The position numbers and the translations under genes were made by a program. Source: Pieris napi (taxonomy: Eukaryota > Arthropoda > Insecta > Lepidoptera > Pieridae). From it: DNA of 64,000 bases. Numbering within the stretch: position 1 is the first letter of the stretch; each line of letters starts with the position of its first letter. Shown here piece by piece: positions 29,595 to 41,700 of this stretch. The notes beneath the pieces were generated by a model. The model was not told the origin of the DNA, did no database searches, and saw nothing but the letters and a program-made list of their open reading frames with translations. The stretch is from positions 9,994,501 through 10,058,500 of the forward strand of contig NC_062249.1 of the NCBI RefSeq assembly GCF_905475465.1. The letters are read 5' to 3'.

Positions 29595-30384
29595 TAGCAT
29601 TTACCAATTTTTAGTTTTATTTCTATATTTGTAGATAGTGGTTAATTAAAGCAAATTTCATTAGAGAAACTTTTATTTTTCCCTTACATTGTACAATACA
29701 ATTATGAGGCAATGAATTCAGAATATTAAAATGTAATAAAAAAGCCTTATTATAATTTTACAGTGACAATTTATGAAAACAATTTGTACTAAGGTGCAAC
29801 CTGTAAACCATACCATAATTAGCTGTTAATTACAATTGAGGTTATTGTTAAAAATAAATTAGAACAAGTATTCAAATATTACATTATTTATAAAAAAATA
29901 GTATATTTTTTTAAATTTTAATGTATCTTAAGACTAATAAACTAAAATAGGGCTAGATTCAGAAAATACAATCAGACTGCTTTTAATTTGTAGAATATTA
30001 GCCTTACTCTTGTTTACATAGAAGATAATTTAATCTGTACACAAAGTTCATTAAATATGATTAATTTTCTAAATTTGAATATTCAATAGAATTTTAAATT
30101 AACACCAGTACCAATGTATAGTATAGGCTTTATTTATGAAAAAAAAAAGAAAAATATCTGTTTAAAAATATAATATTCTCATGACATATTTTTCTATGAG
30201 GTGTAAAAAGTTGTCTTTCGCCACAGGCTTGTCTCTTAAGTCTAGTTACAACTAAATTAAAAATAAATTGACAATAAAGCATAAAGTCTCTTAACACTGA
30301 GATGAACCTGCCAGTGTGAATAAAAACAGTAAAACATTTGCCATGTTTTGTTCAGTCTTCTGTTGGTGTATCACATGTAAAATG
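29595..30384. other. Convergent intergenic region (ACBD6 3' end / CNOT11 3' end)
   Basis: AT-rich and without exons. TTTATT at 30129-30134 (AATAAA on the minus strand) is a possible CNOT11 poly(A) signal. Confidence 0.5.
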
Positions 30385-33300
30385 CTATTCTTTTTCTTTA
30401 TGCTCGCCCGAGTCCAACTGTTTAAGTAATCTAAACAGTGCCGCCGCTTCACGAATTCTACTAAACTCGACGCAAAATGCTTCTACTTCAATAAATAATT
30501 CCTAGAATGTTAAAAAATACGTAAATATATCAACATTGATTTAAAAAAATTTTTTCATTATGAACAATGCATAAGAAAATTTAACACAATAAAGCTAGGT
30601 TTTAATTAAAGTGTTATCAAATGTTGACGATTAAACTATATGGTCAGCTAAAGCTCATTATTTCAATCAATTTACGATCAGGGAGCGTTCAAGTATTACG
30701 TAACGAATTTTGGGGGGGGGGGTCCTTTTGTAAAACATTACGATGCGAGGCGGGGATTGAATTACGCGTTATTGTTATTATTTTCGACTTTCCAGTACTT
30801 TACACCTCATAATGGTAACTTTTAGGTATAAAGAGTCACTAAACACAGGTCAAGAAACGTATTCATTCCTATTGGGTACAGAAAAACGTTACGGCGCGTT
30901 ACATGGGGGGGGGTCAATAATCTCCAAAAATTGCGTGACGTAATACTTGAACGCTCCCTTGACGTTTAGAATTATGGTAGCATGTTTATTTGGAGAAAAA
31001 AATGAACCAGTCACGTTACAACCGCTATATCTTGGCTGCAGGTTTCGAGTGATTAGCCTTCCGTGTCTGACACACGCCATCGATTTGGGAATGCATACCG
31101 TTTTCTATGGTTTGCTTCCCCATGCACACAGTACCAGTAATACCGTGATTCGAACGAACGACTTCAGGCTTGAGAGGCGCTAGCTCAAGCCACTAGGCCT
31201 TTAATGCTGCATATTTAAGGCTTTTTGATTGTTTGTGAGTGAATTTTTAGTACAAAATGCAAAAGTTTACATATTGTATTAGGGAGCGTTCAAGTATTAC
31301 GTAACACAATTTTTGGATACCCAAGTCAAGTAAAACGTTTCGTAACCACCTAGTGACTCTTTAGTTACTATTATGTGGTGTAAGTCGAAAATAATATTTA
31401 CAATAACGTGTAATTCAATCACCGCCCCGCATCGTAACGCTTTACAAAAGAACCCCTCCCCCCCTCCCAAAATTCGTTACGTAATACTTGAACGCTCCCT
31501 TAGTGTTCTTTTAACGATTTATAAAAATTTATCACACAGTGTTATTAATAGATTTTACCTTAACATTTATAATCTTGTTCCTAATCAATGACTGCAAGAA
31601 AACGCATACTAGTCTCACGAGCCGGTTTTGCATGTATCTATCTCGTATAGTTTCACACGTCGATATACAGTTGCTAATATAAAGGTGAACAAACTCAACT
31701 GGCAGATCTACTGATGTTGTTAATCTGTGAAAAAAAAAAACAATATTAAGAATTCTGCCAAAACCCTCCATCTTTTAGTCGATACCAACTCCGGGGAAAT
31801 AAATACAGATAACACAACTTTTTCTACAGCTGTGATACTTTTTGACATTCAACACCTTTTGTCTTCAGACACGGTTTTCTGGAATGAAAACTTTTTAGGT
31901 TTTTTCTGTGAAATTTTCTCTAATTTAAATGAAAGGCTGTATTTTTATATGATGTATCATAAAAAATCAATTGTATTCGATATTTTTTTTTGGGACACCC
32001 CTTATCACTAGGGGTTTGAAATATAGATAGTAGCCGATTCTCAGACTCACTGAATATGCATTAAAAAATTCACAAAAATCGATCAAGCCGTTTCGGAGGA
32101 GTATGGGTACGAACTTTGTGACACGAGAATTTTATAAATTAGAGAATATTCTCAAAATATTTTTCACTAATTACCTATTAACAACTTCCATAGAATGCAG
32201 CGACATCTCCATATTAACGAGAACCGAGAAATATTCTGTGATATGTTGAGAGTGGATGAGTTTTAGAAGGACAGATATCGCCACCATTGGATTATTCTCT
32301 ACTAACTCTGGTAACTGAAATATAAAAAATATTATCTCCATGGCAACCTGATCTTTGGTGAAATAATATTAGCCCCGTCCACACCGAACGATCCATCGCG
32401 CGCGGCATAAGCGCGATCCAAATGTGCAGGCGGTGTGGACGTGCCGCGCGCGCTCCATACCGCGTGTAATCCATTTGTTGTCGGTTTTTTGTTCACGCTC
32501 AAAGGGGCCTCAGTCACTTGGCGCGCGCGGTGTGGACGGTTGTGATTTTAAATCGCGTGATCCACCGTTATGGATAACCTAATACTGTCTTTTTCGTTTT
32601 CGTAATTTTTATCGTAAATATACAAGTAAAATGTAGTTTGTTGCTGCTACGGGTATTTGTCGCCGTCGTTGCACATGTCCATAGCCAGACAAAGTTCAAC
32701 TGATTCAGTATGGATCCGCTGGAGCGTGTTGGATCAGCCAGTCAGGATCGCAAAAGATTACTGTTGGATCGGCCTAGTACGATCCACACTCCACGCATCG
32801 CGATCTTGGATCACGGATCGCCGATCCATTTTGGATCGTTCGGTGTGGACGCGGCTATTTAATTTCGGTTAGTAGACATAGAAAGCTGATCAACTTTCAT
32901 TAGTAGTACAGATACAGAGATGTATGGACCTTATAGTGTAGAACTTCAAACAACCTTTGTATTATTATTTAACTTATATACCTGATAAGGTGTGATACCA
33001 ATTTCATAGACAATATCAGGATTCTGGTCTAGTATCGCTAACAGCCTCTGTTGGTGTGGCACACTCAGTACCCCCTTTAATGCTATTTGAGTTAACTCTT
33101 TCGCTTCTGCTGATACATTAGCAGGGTCTTTTTCTTCTATCTTCTTCTCCTCTTGCTTTTCTTTCTTTTCATCCTGAGGTTTAAAAGAATTAAAAAGTAG
33201 TACTTGCAAATCATTGTTTTGTGATTTTCAAAAATAACAATTAACAGCTCTGTTTACGTAAAAAAGGAATAGTCTAACTAAGGCACCAATCAATGTTTAC

Positions 33301-35305
33301 CGCTACATTTTTTAAGCCTTTTTTAAGACTTATTTGAAAGTACTATGAACAAAATTTTCTTCTTTCCACTATACAATATGTTTCATAATGAAAAATATTT
33401 GTTACCAGTAGGCACAGAAGGCTGATCAATAAAATATATTTTCAAATAGAATAAATTAGTATTTCAACAATATAAGAATAAAATTATATAAATATTTATT
33501 ATCTTACTTTGGTCTTAGGAGACTGGGAGACTTTCTTTTCAACCTTTTCAGGTCTAAGGCCCAACAGTCCATCTAAATCCGTATCGTACAATGGCACATA
33601 TGTACCACGGTTCGGCAAATTCTTCCACACACCCTACAAAATATAGAGGTATTACTATAAACAGGAGGTATTTAATGTAAAAAACATATCTTTTTTGATT
33701 GTGATTAATAGTTGTTTTTCTGCTTCTAGGTACACAGAGATGTGATAAGATTTCAAGAAAAAAATTTTTTTAGTGTTTATTTTATTACTTACTTCATTGG
33801 CAAAGGGAATTTCATTTGGTTCAATCAGGAACGGTGGAGGTGGTATCGGACCAATTGGCTTCAATGTTTTGTGCAATGGGATATAGTCATTTGACATTAA
33901 GGCTTCTAAGAGCTCCTTCATGGCCATTCGATTGGGTGGAGACCTGTTGAATAGTTCAAGTTAATTTATTATTCATGCCAAGTTGCAGGATAGAAACCAA
34001 AACCAAGCACTTAATATTAACATGATTTAAATTTTTCTTAATTGATGGATTTCTCATAATATTACTAACTTGATTGTTTATTAAGGAAAAGGAACAAGTT
34101 ATAATCAAAATATGTTGGCATTTTCGGGAATACCTGAGAAGAACAAGCTAAGCATCTCAGGTTGGTTTAATTTTTTTTTTTAAATTGTTTAAGTAATTCT
34201 TTATTTAATGAATTATTGATCAATTAATTGAACATAGAATTACCAGAGATTATAATACCTGTATTACAAAAAATTGTATAATAGTAATACTTTATCTGAC
34301 TGATTGTCACTAACTTGAACCTGTTTTTGATTCAAAATTAATTGTAATCATACTATTTCACCTATGAATATATTCTTACCCATCTCCAAGGGGCACAAGA
34401 GCCGATGTTGTGACTTTAGCTATCGCACTCATTTCTGTTATTCTATCATTAACTAGTGACTGAAGAGATGAATAGTCAAATTCTAGGTCTTTGCTCACCA
34501 CTTCTGTCAACATCACTTGTTTTGCAGTCTTCTTAAACACCTGTAATTAAGAACAGGTTTTATTAGTTGTTGTTGTATTACTGTTTTAATCTAAAGTCTA
34601 TATAATCTAGACGCATATTTTACAAACATTTTATTGTATTTGCTCCTATTATTTAACAGACAAATTTGTAATTTTTTTTTCCAAACCAAAGTATAAACTT
34701 TTTTCCTCAATTGAAGAGGTAAGTCTATAATACAACATTAAATACCATGTAGCCAGAATTACAAACAGTTGGAATTTTTACTTACATCTTTAATATTACA
34801 TGGAACAAATGAATGTAGCTGTGCGATAAATAACCTCTCCTGTGGTGCCAATGGGAGCAGACCTGGCTTGCCTTCCAATAAATGTAAAAATAAGGAACTA
34901 AATGGATTATCTACTTTGAAAAAGTCAAAAATCAGTGCCAGCGCTACAATGCGCTGACCTGGAAGCGAGAGATCTCCACCAGTTGTAAGAGATGATAGCA
35001 GTAGTGACACTGAAAATATAGATCAATGTAATCCTATATGCAAATTAAGTCTATTTAATACCAAAAGTATGAATTACAATTAATATCCTTGTACTTACAG
35101 TTAAAGTATTCCCCTCTTGGGAACCTTTTTTGCACCTGCGCGCATATTGCTTCCAAACTTTGTGAGTCAATCGTTTGCTCAGAAAAAAGACTGAAACACA
35201 AATATACACCTAACTCATACTTTATACATATTTACGTAAAAAACCATGACAGCAAACTTACTCTAATATGTATTTACTATTTTCATTTATTAGTTGTTGG
35301 GTCAT
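30385..35305 (-). CDS. CNOT11: CCR4-NOT transcription complex subunit 11 (CNOT11)
   Basis: Subunit of the CCR4-NOT deadenylase; in animals CNOT11 and CNOT10 form a module on the N-terminal arm of CNOT1. Ten exons: 35262-35305, 35099-35190, 34786-35009, 34380-34540, 33793-33943, 33508-33633, 32982-33173, 32175-32314, 31559-31724, 30385-30501. Phases agree and the total is 470 aa (human 510). N-terminal helical part: GDLSLPGQRIVALALIFDFF, NPFSSLFLHLL, LAPQERLFIAQL. Then a Pro-rich linker with PLHKTLKPIGPIPPPPFL, a charged Lys/Glu stretch, and the highly conserved C-terminal domain (NPMVAISVLLKL, EYFSVLVNMEMSLHSMEVVNR, VHLYISNCISTCE, YMQNRLVRLVCVFLQSLIRN, EAFCVEFSRIREAAALFRLLK). Start: the ATG of MTQQLIN in the first exon. 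Introns 7 to 9 hold several transposons; coding sequence is undamaged. Confidence 0.95.
30681..30958. mobile_element. MITE family C, copy 2
   Basis: GGGAGCGTTCAAGTATTACG at the left and its inverse at the right, with G tracts inside at about 30711 and 30904. In CNOT11 intron 9. Confidence 0.75.
31040..31203 (-). mobile_element. tRNA-derived SINE, minus orientation
   Basis: Read on the minus strand it carries the box AGGCCTAGTGGCTTGAGC, the B-box-like GTTCGAATCACGG and the tail CGTGTGTCAGACACGGAAGG of the SINE type seen at 57045. In CNOT11 intron 9. Confidence 0.65.
31282..31499. mobile_element. MITE family C, copy 3
   Basis: TIRs as in the other copies, flanked by TTA on both sides (31279-31281 and 31500-31502). 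In inverse orientation to copy 2 and 320 bp from it. Confidence 0.75.
31870..32143 (+). mobile_element. Interspersed repeat family D, copy 2 (partial)
   Basis: Shares the family 3' part, including CAAGCCGTTTCGGAGGAGTA at about 32083 and GACACGAGAATTTTATAAAT at the end. In CNOT11 intron 8. Confidence 0.6.
32371..32856. mobile_element. TIR element with CGTCCACACCGAACGATCC ends
   Basis: Inverted ends AGCCCCGTCCACACCGAACG and its match ending CGGTGTGGACGCGGCT, flanked by TA-rich DNA. GC-rich interior unlike its surroundings, with repeated GTGTGGAC and GGATCG words. About 486 bp, non-coding, in CNOT11 intron 7. Confidence 0.7.
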
Positions 35306-37115
35306 AGTGAAAGGAAAATGACGAATTTAAACAGTTCACGATGAAAAAGACTAGTATCCTACAAAAATATGTAATAATAACTTAAACTGTAAAGAAAATA
35401 AATAAGATGCAAATTTACAAGATGCAATTTGTATTTTTTTGTATCCTTAGGTTACGGTGACAATGACAAAAATAACTGACAATTCAAAATTATTTACAAA
35501 TGCTGACATTGTGTCATTACTCATAACTCAACAGATAAACTATCGTCTAAAACGGAGCAAAGTAGCCACTTTATAGGTACATAATAGAGGGCGTGGAAAA
35601 TAACTCCAGAGTAACTCTTTAAACGTGATCACAACGTAGCGTTTATTTTATTAATTTTGAAGTGAAACATCTTTAGGCACATGTGGGTAAATTTTTTACG
35701 GATGAAATGCAATAATAATAATAAAGCGTCACGAAGATGTGCAGCGTTTTTGTCGAAGAAAAGGGAGAGAGAGAGAATGAGAAGGGCGATTACCTTATAG
35801 AAATTCTATTTTTAAAATTAAAATTTCGTAAAGAGAGTTTATGAAATATTAGTATTTTATATTTTATGCAAAATAATTTATTGAAATCTCAAATGACGAA
35901 TTGTAAATTAAATTTGTTTGAATTTTCGACACCTAATATTTTAATGACACTTAAATTCCTAACATAATATTATCTTCCTTTTTCCCTCCCTCTAAGTCTC
36001 GGAAATCTAAAGTTTTAGATTTGTATAAATATGAACAAGACTTAAAAATTAATTTACCAAAGAAGTTCCCCTTCTGACATATTATGCACTTTATACGCAC
36101 GCACTTTTTTTTAAATCATTTAACTAAATCGATTATGATTTAGAATTATTGTTTGCGTGAGATCTACACAGAAAGAATAAACATTAAATATTAGACAAAA
36201 AATAGCAGTAACAAAAACGTAAAGAGCTCTACGTTTTATAAGACTTCTGGTTGAAGTTAGATTGTTGAAATTGAACTTAGCCAACTTTTGTTTTAGCTAA
36301 ATCAAGTTTCAGACTTTTATAACTATATAAAAAAGTAGATATATCTATTACAGAAGAACAATTATTATTGTCCTTGTCAGTAATGTTTTATTTGTTTAAC
36401 CTACTTATTTCGCGTTATTGATCTCCTTGATCTAGATTTTTTAAAGAATAATTGTTACGTGTAATTACTTTCGAGTTTTCTTTCTGCGAGTACCTTTTTA
36501 TGAAATTTTCGCAAATATGTAATAAAGTAGGCATATTACACTAATGGAAAATAAAAACTTAACTTCCATCAAGTTTAAAACAGATAATTAAGTTATTAAA
36601 CCTATAATATTACTTAAAACATGAGGTAAAGTTGTAAGTTTAACAAAAAAATAAATCTACGAAGTCCATCTTATAAGTGCGATTGCAAATACTTTACGTT
36701 TAAACCGCTGATCCAATTTCAATGAGCTTCACATTTTTACGTTGTTATAAAATAGTTTTGTCTTATACGTAAATGATATCAAAGTTACGATCGAGTATAT
36801 TATACCTGTATGTTGATAATATATATTTTTAAAACGGGCCCCCAATTACCAACAATGCCTTTAAAAGGGATTTACCTGTCCGTGCATACGTACCAAGATT
36901 GTACAGCTATCTACAATGGCAGCACCGTTATCTTTAATTTGCGCTCGAAGCTCACTGTCCAATATTACTAGTAGTTATCACTCGAACGCTAATTGTACGG
37001 CTACGTATCGCGCTCATTTCGAGATAAGATTATAAAATCATATGGCGACCGCCATTTTCTGTGAACCAAAAAAGCTAATGTTTGACCGTGATGGTGTGCA
37101 GTGTTTTGTTTAACT
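35306..37115. other. Intergenic region between CNOT11 and Nedd4
   Basis: CNOT11 promoter side to the left; MITE family B at 35655-36110; AT-rich repeat-like DNA around 36690-36760. The composition becomes less AT-rich after about 36880. Confidence 0.5.
35655..36110 (+). mobile_element. MITE family B, copy 2
   Basis: From TTTTGAAGTGAAACATCTTT to CTTCTGACATATTATGCACT / ACGCACGCACTTTTT. Same length class as 49659-50084. Confidence 0.7.
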
Positions 37116-37256
37116 ATGAGAGATCGAACATCAATAATGCAGAACGTGAGGCCCTTGGAAATTACGCCGCCGCACAGAAGCCGCTCGTCTTCTTGGTCGT
37201 CGTGGCGGAGATATGCCAATTTACGACCGGAACCACGATACTCCTTGCAATATCAG
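37116..37256 (+). CDS. Candidate alternative first coding exon of Nedd4
   Basis: Frame from the ATG at 37116 for 47 codons, ending at CAG|GTGATT in phase 0, the phase needed to join Nedd4 exon 2 at 39837. It is GC-richer than its surroundings. The predicted peptide begins MRDRTSIMQNV and has a Ser/Arg/Trp-rich middle (PPHRSRSSSWSSWRRY), hydrophilic and basic. Insect and mammalian Nedd4 genes are known to use alternative N-termini, which makes the call reasonable, but I recognise no homologue of the peptide itself. It could instead belong to an unrelated short gene. Confidence 0.45.
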
Positions 37257-38796
37257 GTGATTATATGCAACCTTGGATTATCATATTTATGTAAACATTT
37301 ACTATAGATAAACCATAATAAGTTCAAATTCGGATCTTGATTAAAATAAAATTATTTAAAGTTAAATTTTAAGTAGATATAAAATATTAATGAGTAAGCG
37401 AGTTTTTGTGCCGAAAAATTATAACTGTATATTATTGCGGCCAACATTTTAGATATGCAAATCACGGAAACGTATTATGTAAATAATAGATACGCATTGT
37501 ATTTATTTATCTTAAGATAAAATGTACCATTTTCTGATAAATATTGCGTTTAAAAAATATGTCTGTTCATGTTCATGACTGTCATGTCAAAACAGCTGAA
37601 TTCATTTGAAAAAAAAAATCAAATAGAGTTTGTTTTATTGTATTCCATTATTTATTTAAAGTTAGTTATATATTTTTCTTTAAAAGTATATATTTATTTC
37701 CCTTTTGAGAAGTTACAAAGGAGTTTAGAAATAAATTAAGCCGGTAACAGTTTACCTGTTGGTGTTGTTTAGTTAAAAAAATAAAAAATATACTTTATTA
37801 GCTAAACCTTGTTTTAATGTTGCATTATTTTATAGACGCTGGTCTCCACACTAGGATATTCCTGTGTTGTGACTGACCAGACATATAGATGTTATATTGT
37901 ATCCAATAATTAAATAGTAAATAAATATTTCTCAAGTCAAAAAAACATACCTTGTAGCTTTCTTCTTGAATAACTTCTTTAATACATTAACATTTATTGC
38001 GATCCAATCAACGGTCATAAAATACACACATTGATAAACATTAATTCATGTGTTTACATACCTATTAGGTCTACTTTAGGCTATTCACAGTTTAGTTCAA
38101 TTTTCTTTGTAAATGGATGCGGGAAACTAATTTAAAATTGTTGGTTTTACTAAACAGATATTGTTTATTATGGTTCGGTAAAATACAGTTTAACAAATTT
38201 TGAACGTGTATTCCATTCAAAATCTTACAGGCAGAATTTTAATCTAATTAAAGTAGCGTTGCAAATAGCAAATTCATAATTCCATATCATTAATAGCTTA
38301 TTCCCAAAATAAGCAATAAATTTAAAAAAAAACATGTTACGTTTTATAGGTTCTAATGAATATAAACTGCGTATATAACAAAAAAATTTATTTCCAACAC
38401 AAATAAACAGTACTGCGTAGATTGATTATAATGCGGTAAATCAAAAATGACATTCTGTCAGACAATTGTCAATCCCAGATGGCAGATGCTGTCATCGATG
38501 GTGTACACTACCGATTACTGAGTAAAAGAGATTTTCCTTGTTATATTTTTTAAAAGTTTGTGTGTCCTCATATGTTTCTAGTGAATACAATTGTCTGGTG
38601 TTTAAATTAATAGTTTCATAAGATTATACATGTGGCTCATGGTATGGACAAGTGGAGCAAGTCTTCAAAAAGTAGCCAATACGATTGTGTAGCAAACGTG
38701 TCATCACTTTTTAAGTTAATACAACCGATGTTTTATATAAAAAGGGAAACGATTTGGTTGGCGTTTCGATAGCAAAAGTACAGGTTCTCATGGGTG
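37257..38796 (+). other. Stretch before the first Nedd4 C2-form exon
   Basis: AT-rich, no exons seen. It probably holds the promoter and 5' UTR of the form starting at 38797. No core promoter motif could be placed with confidence. Confidence 0.45.
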
Positions 38797-41700
38797 ATGG
38801 CTTGGCAGTCGGACAATCGTGTAAGTTTCCACATTAGGTGTTTCTAACAGGATATTTAGTCAATTGATATGCTAACATAAATATGTCCTTGTCATTGATT
38901 TTGCTATTTAAATGGTCACTGTTTTGCTAGAAATGCGTCTCAAGGTGTGCCTCGTCTTCGGGTTATGTCTTATAATTTAGTTCTTAATTCTTGAGCTGCT
39001 TATGAATATGAGACACTTAATACTGCATTAAATCTTCTTACAAGGTTAAGTTGTTATTCAGTAATTTATTTCATATTTACTATACTGTTCACTTTAATGT
39101 ATGCATCATTGAAACATGAGAAATACTGATTTGAAATGTGTTATAGGTAGAACTAATTTCTTTACATAAGAGCATATTCTTTCATTATATGTTGTTTTTT
39201 GTAGCAAAATATGTGTGTATTGTGTTTCATTGAATATTATAATTTTTCTTGACTTATTCATAGGGATTGTTTGTTTCTTTTATTATTAATAATTTCACTC
39301 CATAGATGAATCCTTATTTAGATCTCGTGAAAACCTTAATGGTTGTTACATTTTGAGAGATTTCTTATTTCCAACTTTTTAATTATCTTTGTAATATAGG
39401 AGTGTCTTTGAATATTGTGTTTCTATATCAACTGTTTTTAATTGAAATACAAAAGAATTATAAATACTGTGATTGAATTTTAATTCTGTATGTGATTATC
39501 ACACAATGCATTTTTTTATCAGAAATTATTCTTATCAGAACCTTATACAAATATATTGACTATTCTCTATGACTCATTTTACTATATCAATGGCTTGACT
39601 TTTTAGTTGTTAGTACTTAATACATATTGTAGTTATTCTGTAAATTGTAAAAAACTAAATAATAATATTCTTGAATTTGTGAGCACCATATTTTGTTATA
39701 AGAAGACTGTTGGCTATACAGATAACTTAAAAAATTGATTGCTTAGAAGAGTTAGAGTTAGATTAGATATGTTAAATTAAAAAAAACATGTTTGTATACA
39801 TGCACTCTCTAATTTTATTCTAATTTTTTTTTTCAGACCGAAGAGAATAGCTTCCTGCTTCGGTTGAAGATAATAGGAGCATATTCATTGGCTAAGAAAG
39901 ATATTTTTGGTGCTAGGTAAGTTGTGACTAATATTAAAAGAATGCAGTACTAATAGATTAGGGTTGTAGAATAAATACTTATAATTGTCTATTTATGTGT
40001 ATTTATCATTGTCACTAACTGTAACTGCCTCCATGATTTAGTGAGTAGTTCATAGTAGGAACATCCCAGAGGTTCAGGGTTCAGGTTCCCTTGTGAAACT
40101 ATAATTGTTTCAGACTGGAAGACCAGCTGATTACCTTGTCTATCAAGGAAAAATTATCTATGGTCAGTTTAAAATGATTTTTTCCATACAAAGGTTTTAC
40201 ATTAGAATATAAACAGATTTTTAATCTATCTGTAATACTATACTATAAATAAAACAGCCTTTAATTTCTACTATATTGTAAATTGAAGTGTTAAGAAGTG
40301 CTGGAAAGTAATGGTTTATATATAACAAAAACTTTTCAAACATTTTGGTTACTTTCTACATTAGTGTACATATATGATAAGTTCTTTAAATGTATATAAT
40401 TACATCTTAAGTAGGACTGCTTTTACAAGTTTGGGTCAACTTTACTATATAATTAGAGATTGTTAAATCAGTTTGACACTTACAGTGTAAGAAATTAATG
40501 TTTCCAAATATTTAATTTTTTCCTTTATTTGGTTGACCACTTGACTTCTCAAAATTAATTTGAAGAGAAATAGAATCAAACCAAATCAGAATGTCAATGA
40601 TGACTAATGCTGTTTAATAAAGACATTAGACATTTTGTTTTAGGGTTTTTTTCTACTGGAAATGATAACATGTATTTGAATTGTGAACAATAATTAATGT
40701 AGTTTTATCTATTCTTTTTATAAGAAGTAATTAATATAATGATTGTCATTATATCATTGAAATGTTCTTAATAATATTTTTACATTTCAGTGACCCATAT
40801 GTTCGTGTGGAGTTGCAAAAGGTTGACTGTGACGTCACACTTGAGACTTTCCTGACCAAAACAAAGAAAAGGGTAATTTTTATTATATTCATATATGAAA
40901 ATAGAAATTTACGTATGTGTTTGTTGTAGTTTAGCCAGTAGTTTGTTATTAATTATAAACAATATTAGTTACTGTTATAAACAGTCGAAGTCTTCGCCAG
41001 ACAGTCAAAGTCAAATTATTTATTATCACGCAACAGTTTGACAATTTGAAGAATCAACCCGTTTTCTTTGTTTAAACTTTGACATGAGATTTTAATGAAA
41101 AAAAAAAAGGTGCGTGTTCTTAGTACGCGCGTAAGAAGTTTTACTTCTTTGGCATCATTAAAAATAGTTTTTGATTGCATGCAAATAATTAATTACAATT
41201 AAATAATCAAAGACTGGAAAAGGAGTCATTATAGTCAATAAAGTTCAGTTTACATTTGAAAAATTAAATAAAGAAATATTTATTATTATTCTCTTACATT
41301 AAGTGTAACATAAATTCTATTATTTTTCGAATGTGGTTTTTAAATTATGTCTAAAGCATCTTCCGTGGTCAACTTCATTCTATTAATTTTGTTAAATTAA
41401 AATTTTACTCTCATCAATTTTTCATAACGTGCCTAAAGAAGTGTAACTTCAAAAATCCTGTCCCTCCAGAAATGTTGTCGTAAATTCATCTATAATTGTT
41501 TGTTTACAACCGTTTAATAAATATCATCTTTAGTGGCCTTTATGAAAGATTAATTCTCAAGTAAGTAAATTAGGTTATATAAAGACACGCTCCATTAGAC
41601 CTAGTAAAAGTCTTTTGTTTCAACGTGATATTTTTCTTGAACTTGAAAGGAGATTTTCATGTCTGGGCAACACATTTTTATATAAATTTTGAAAGTGCCG

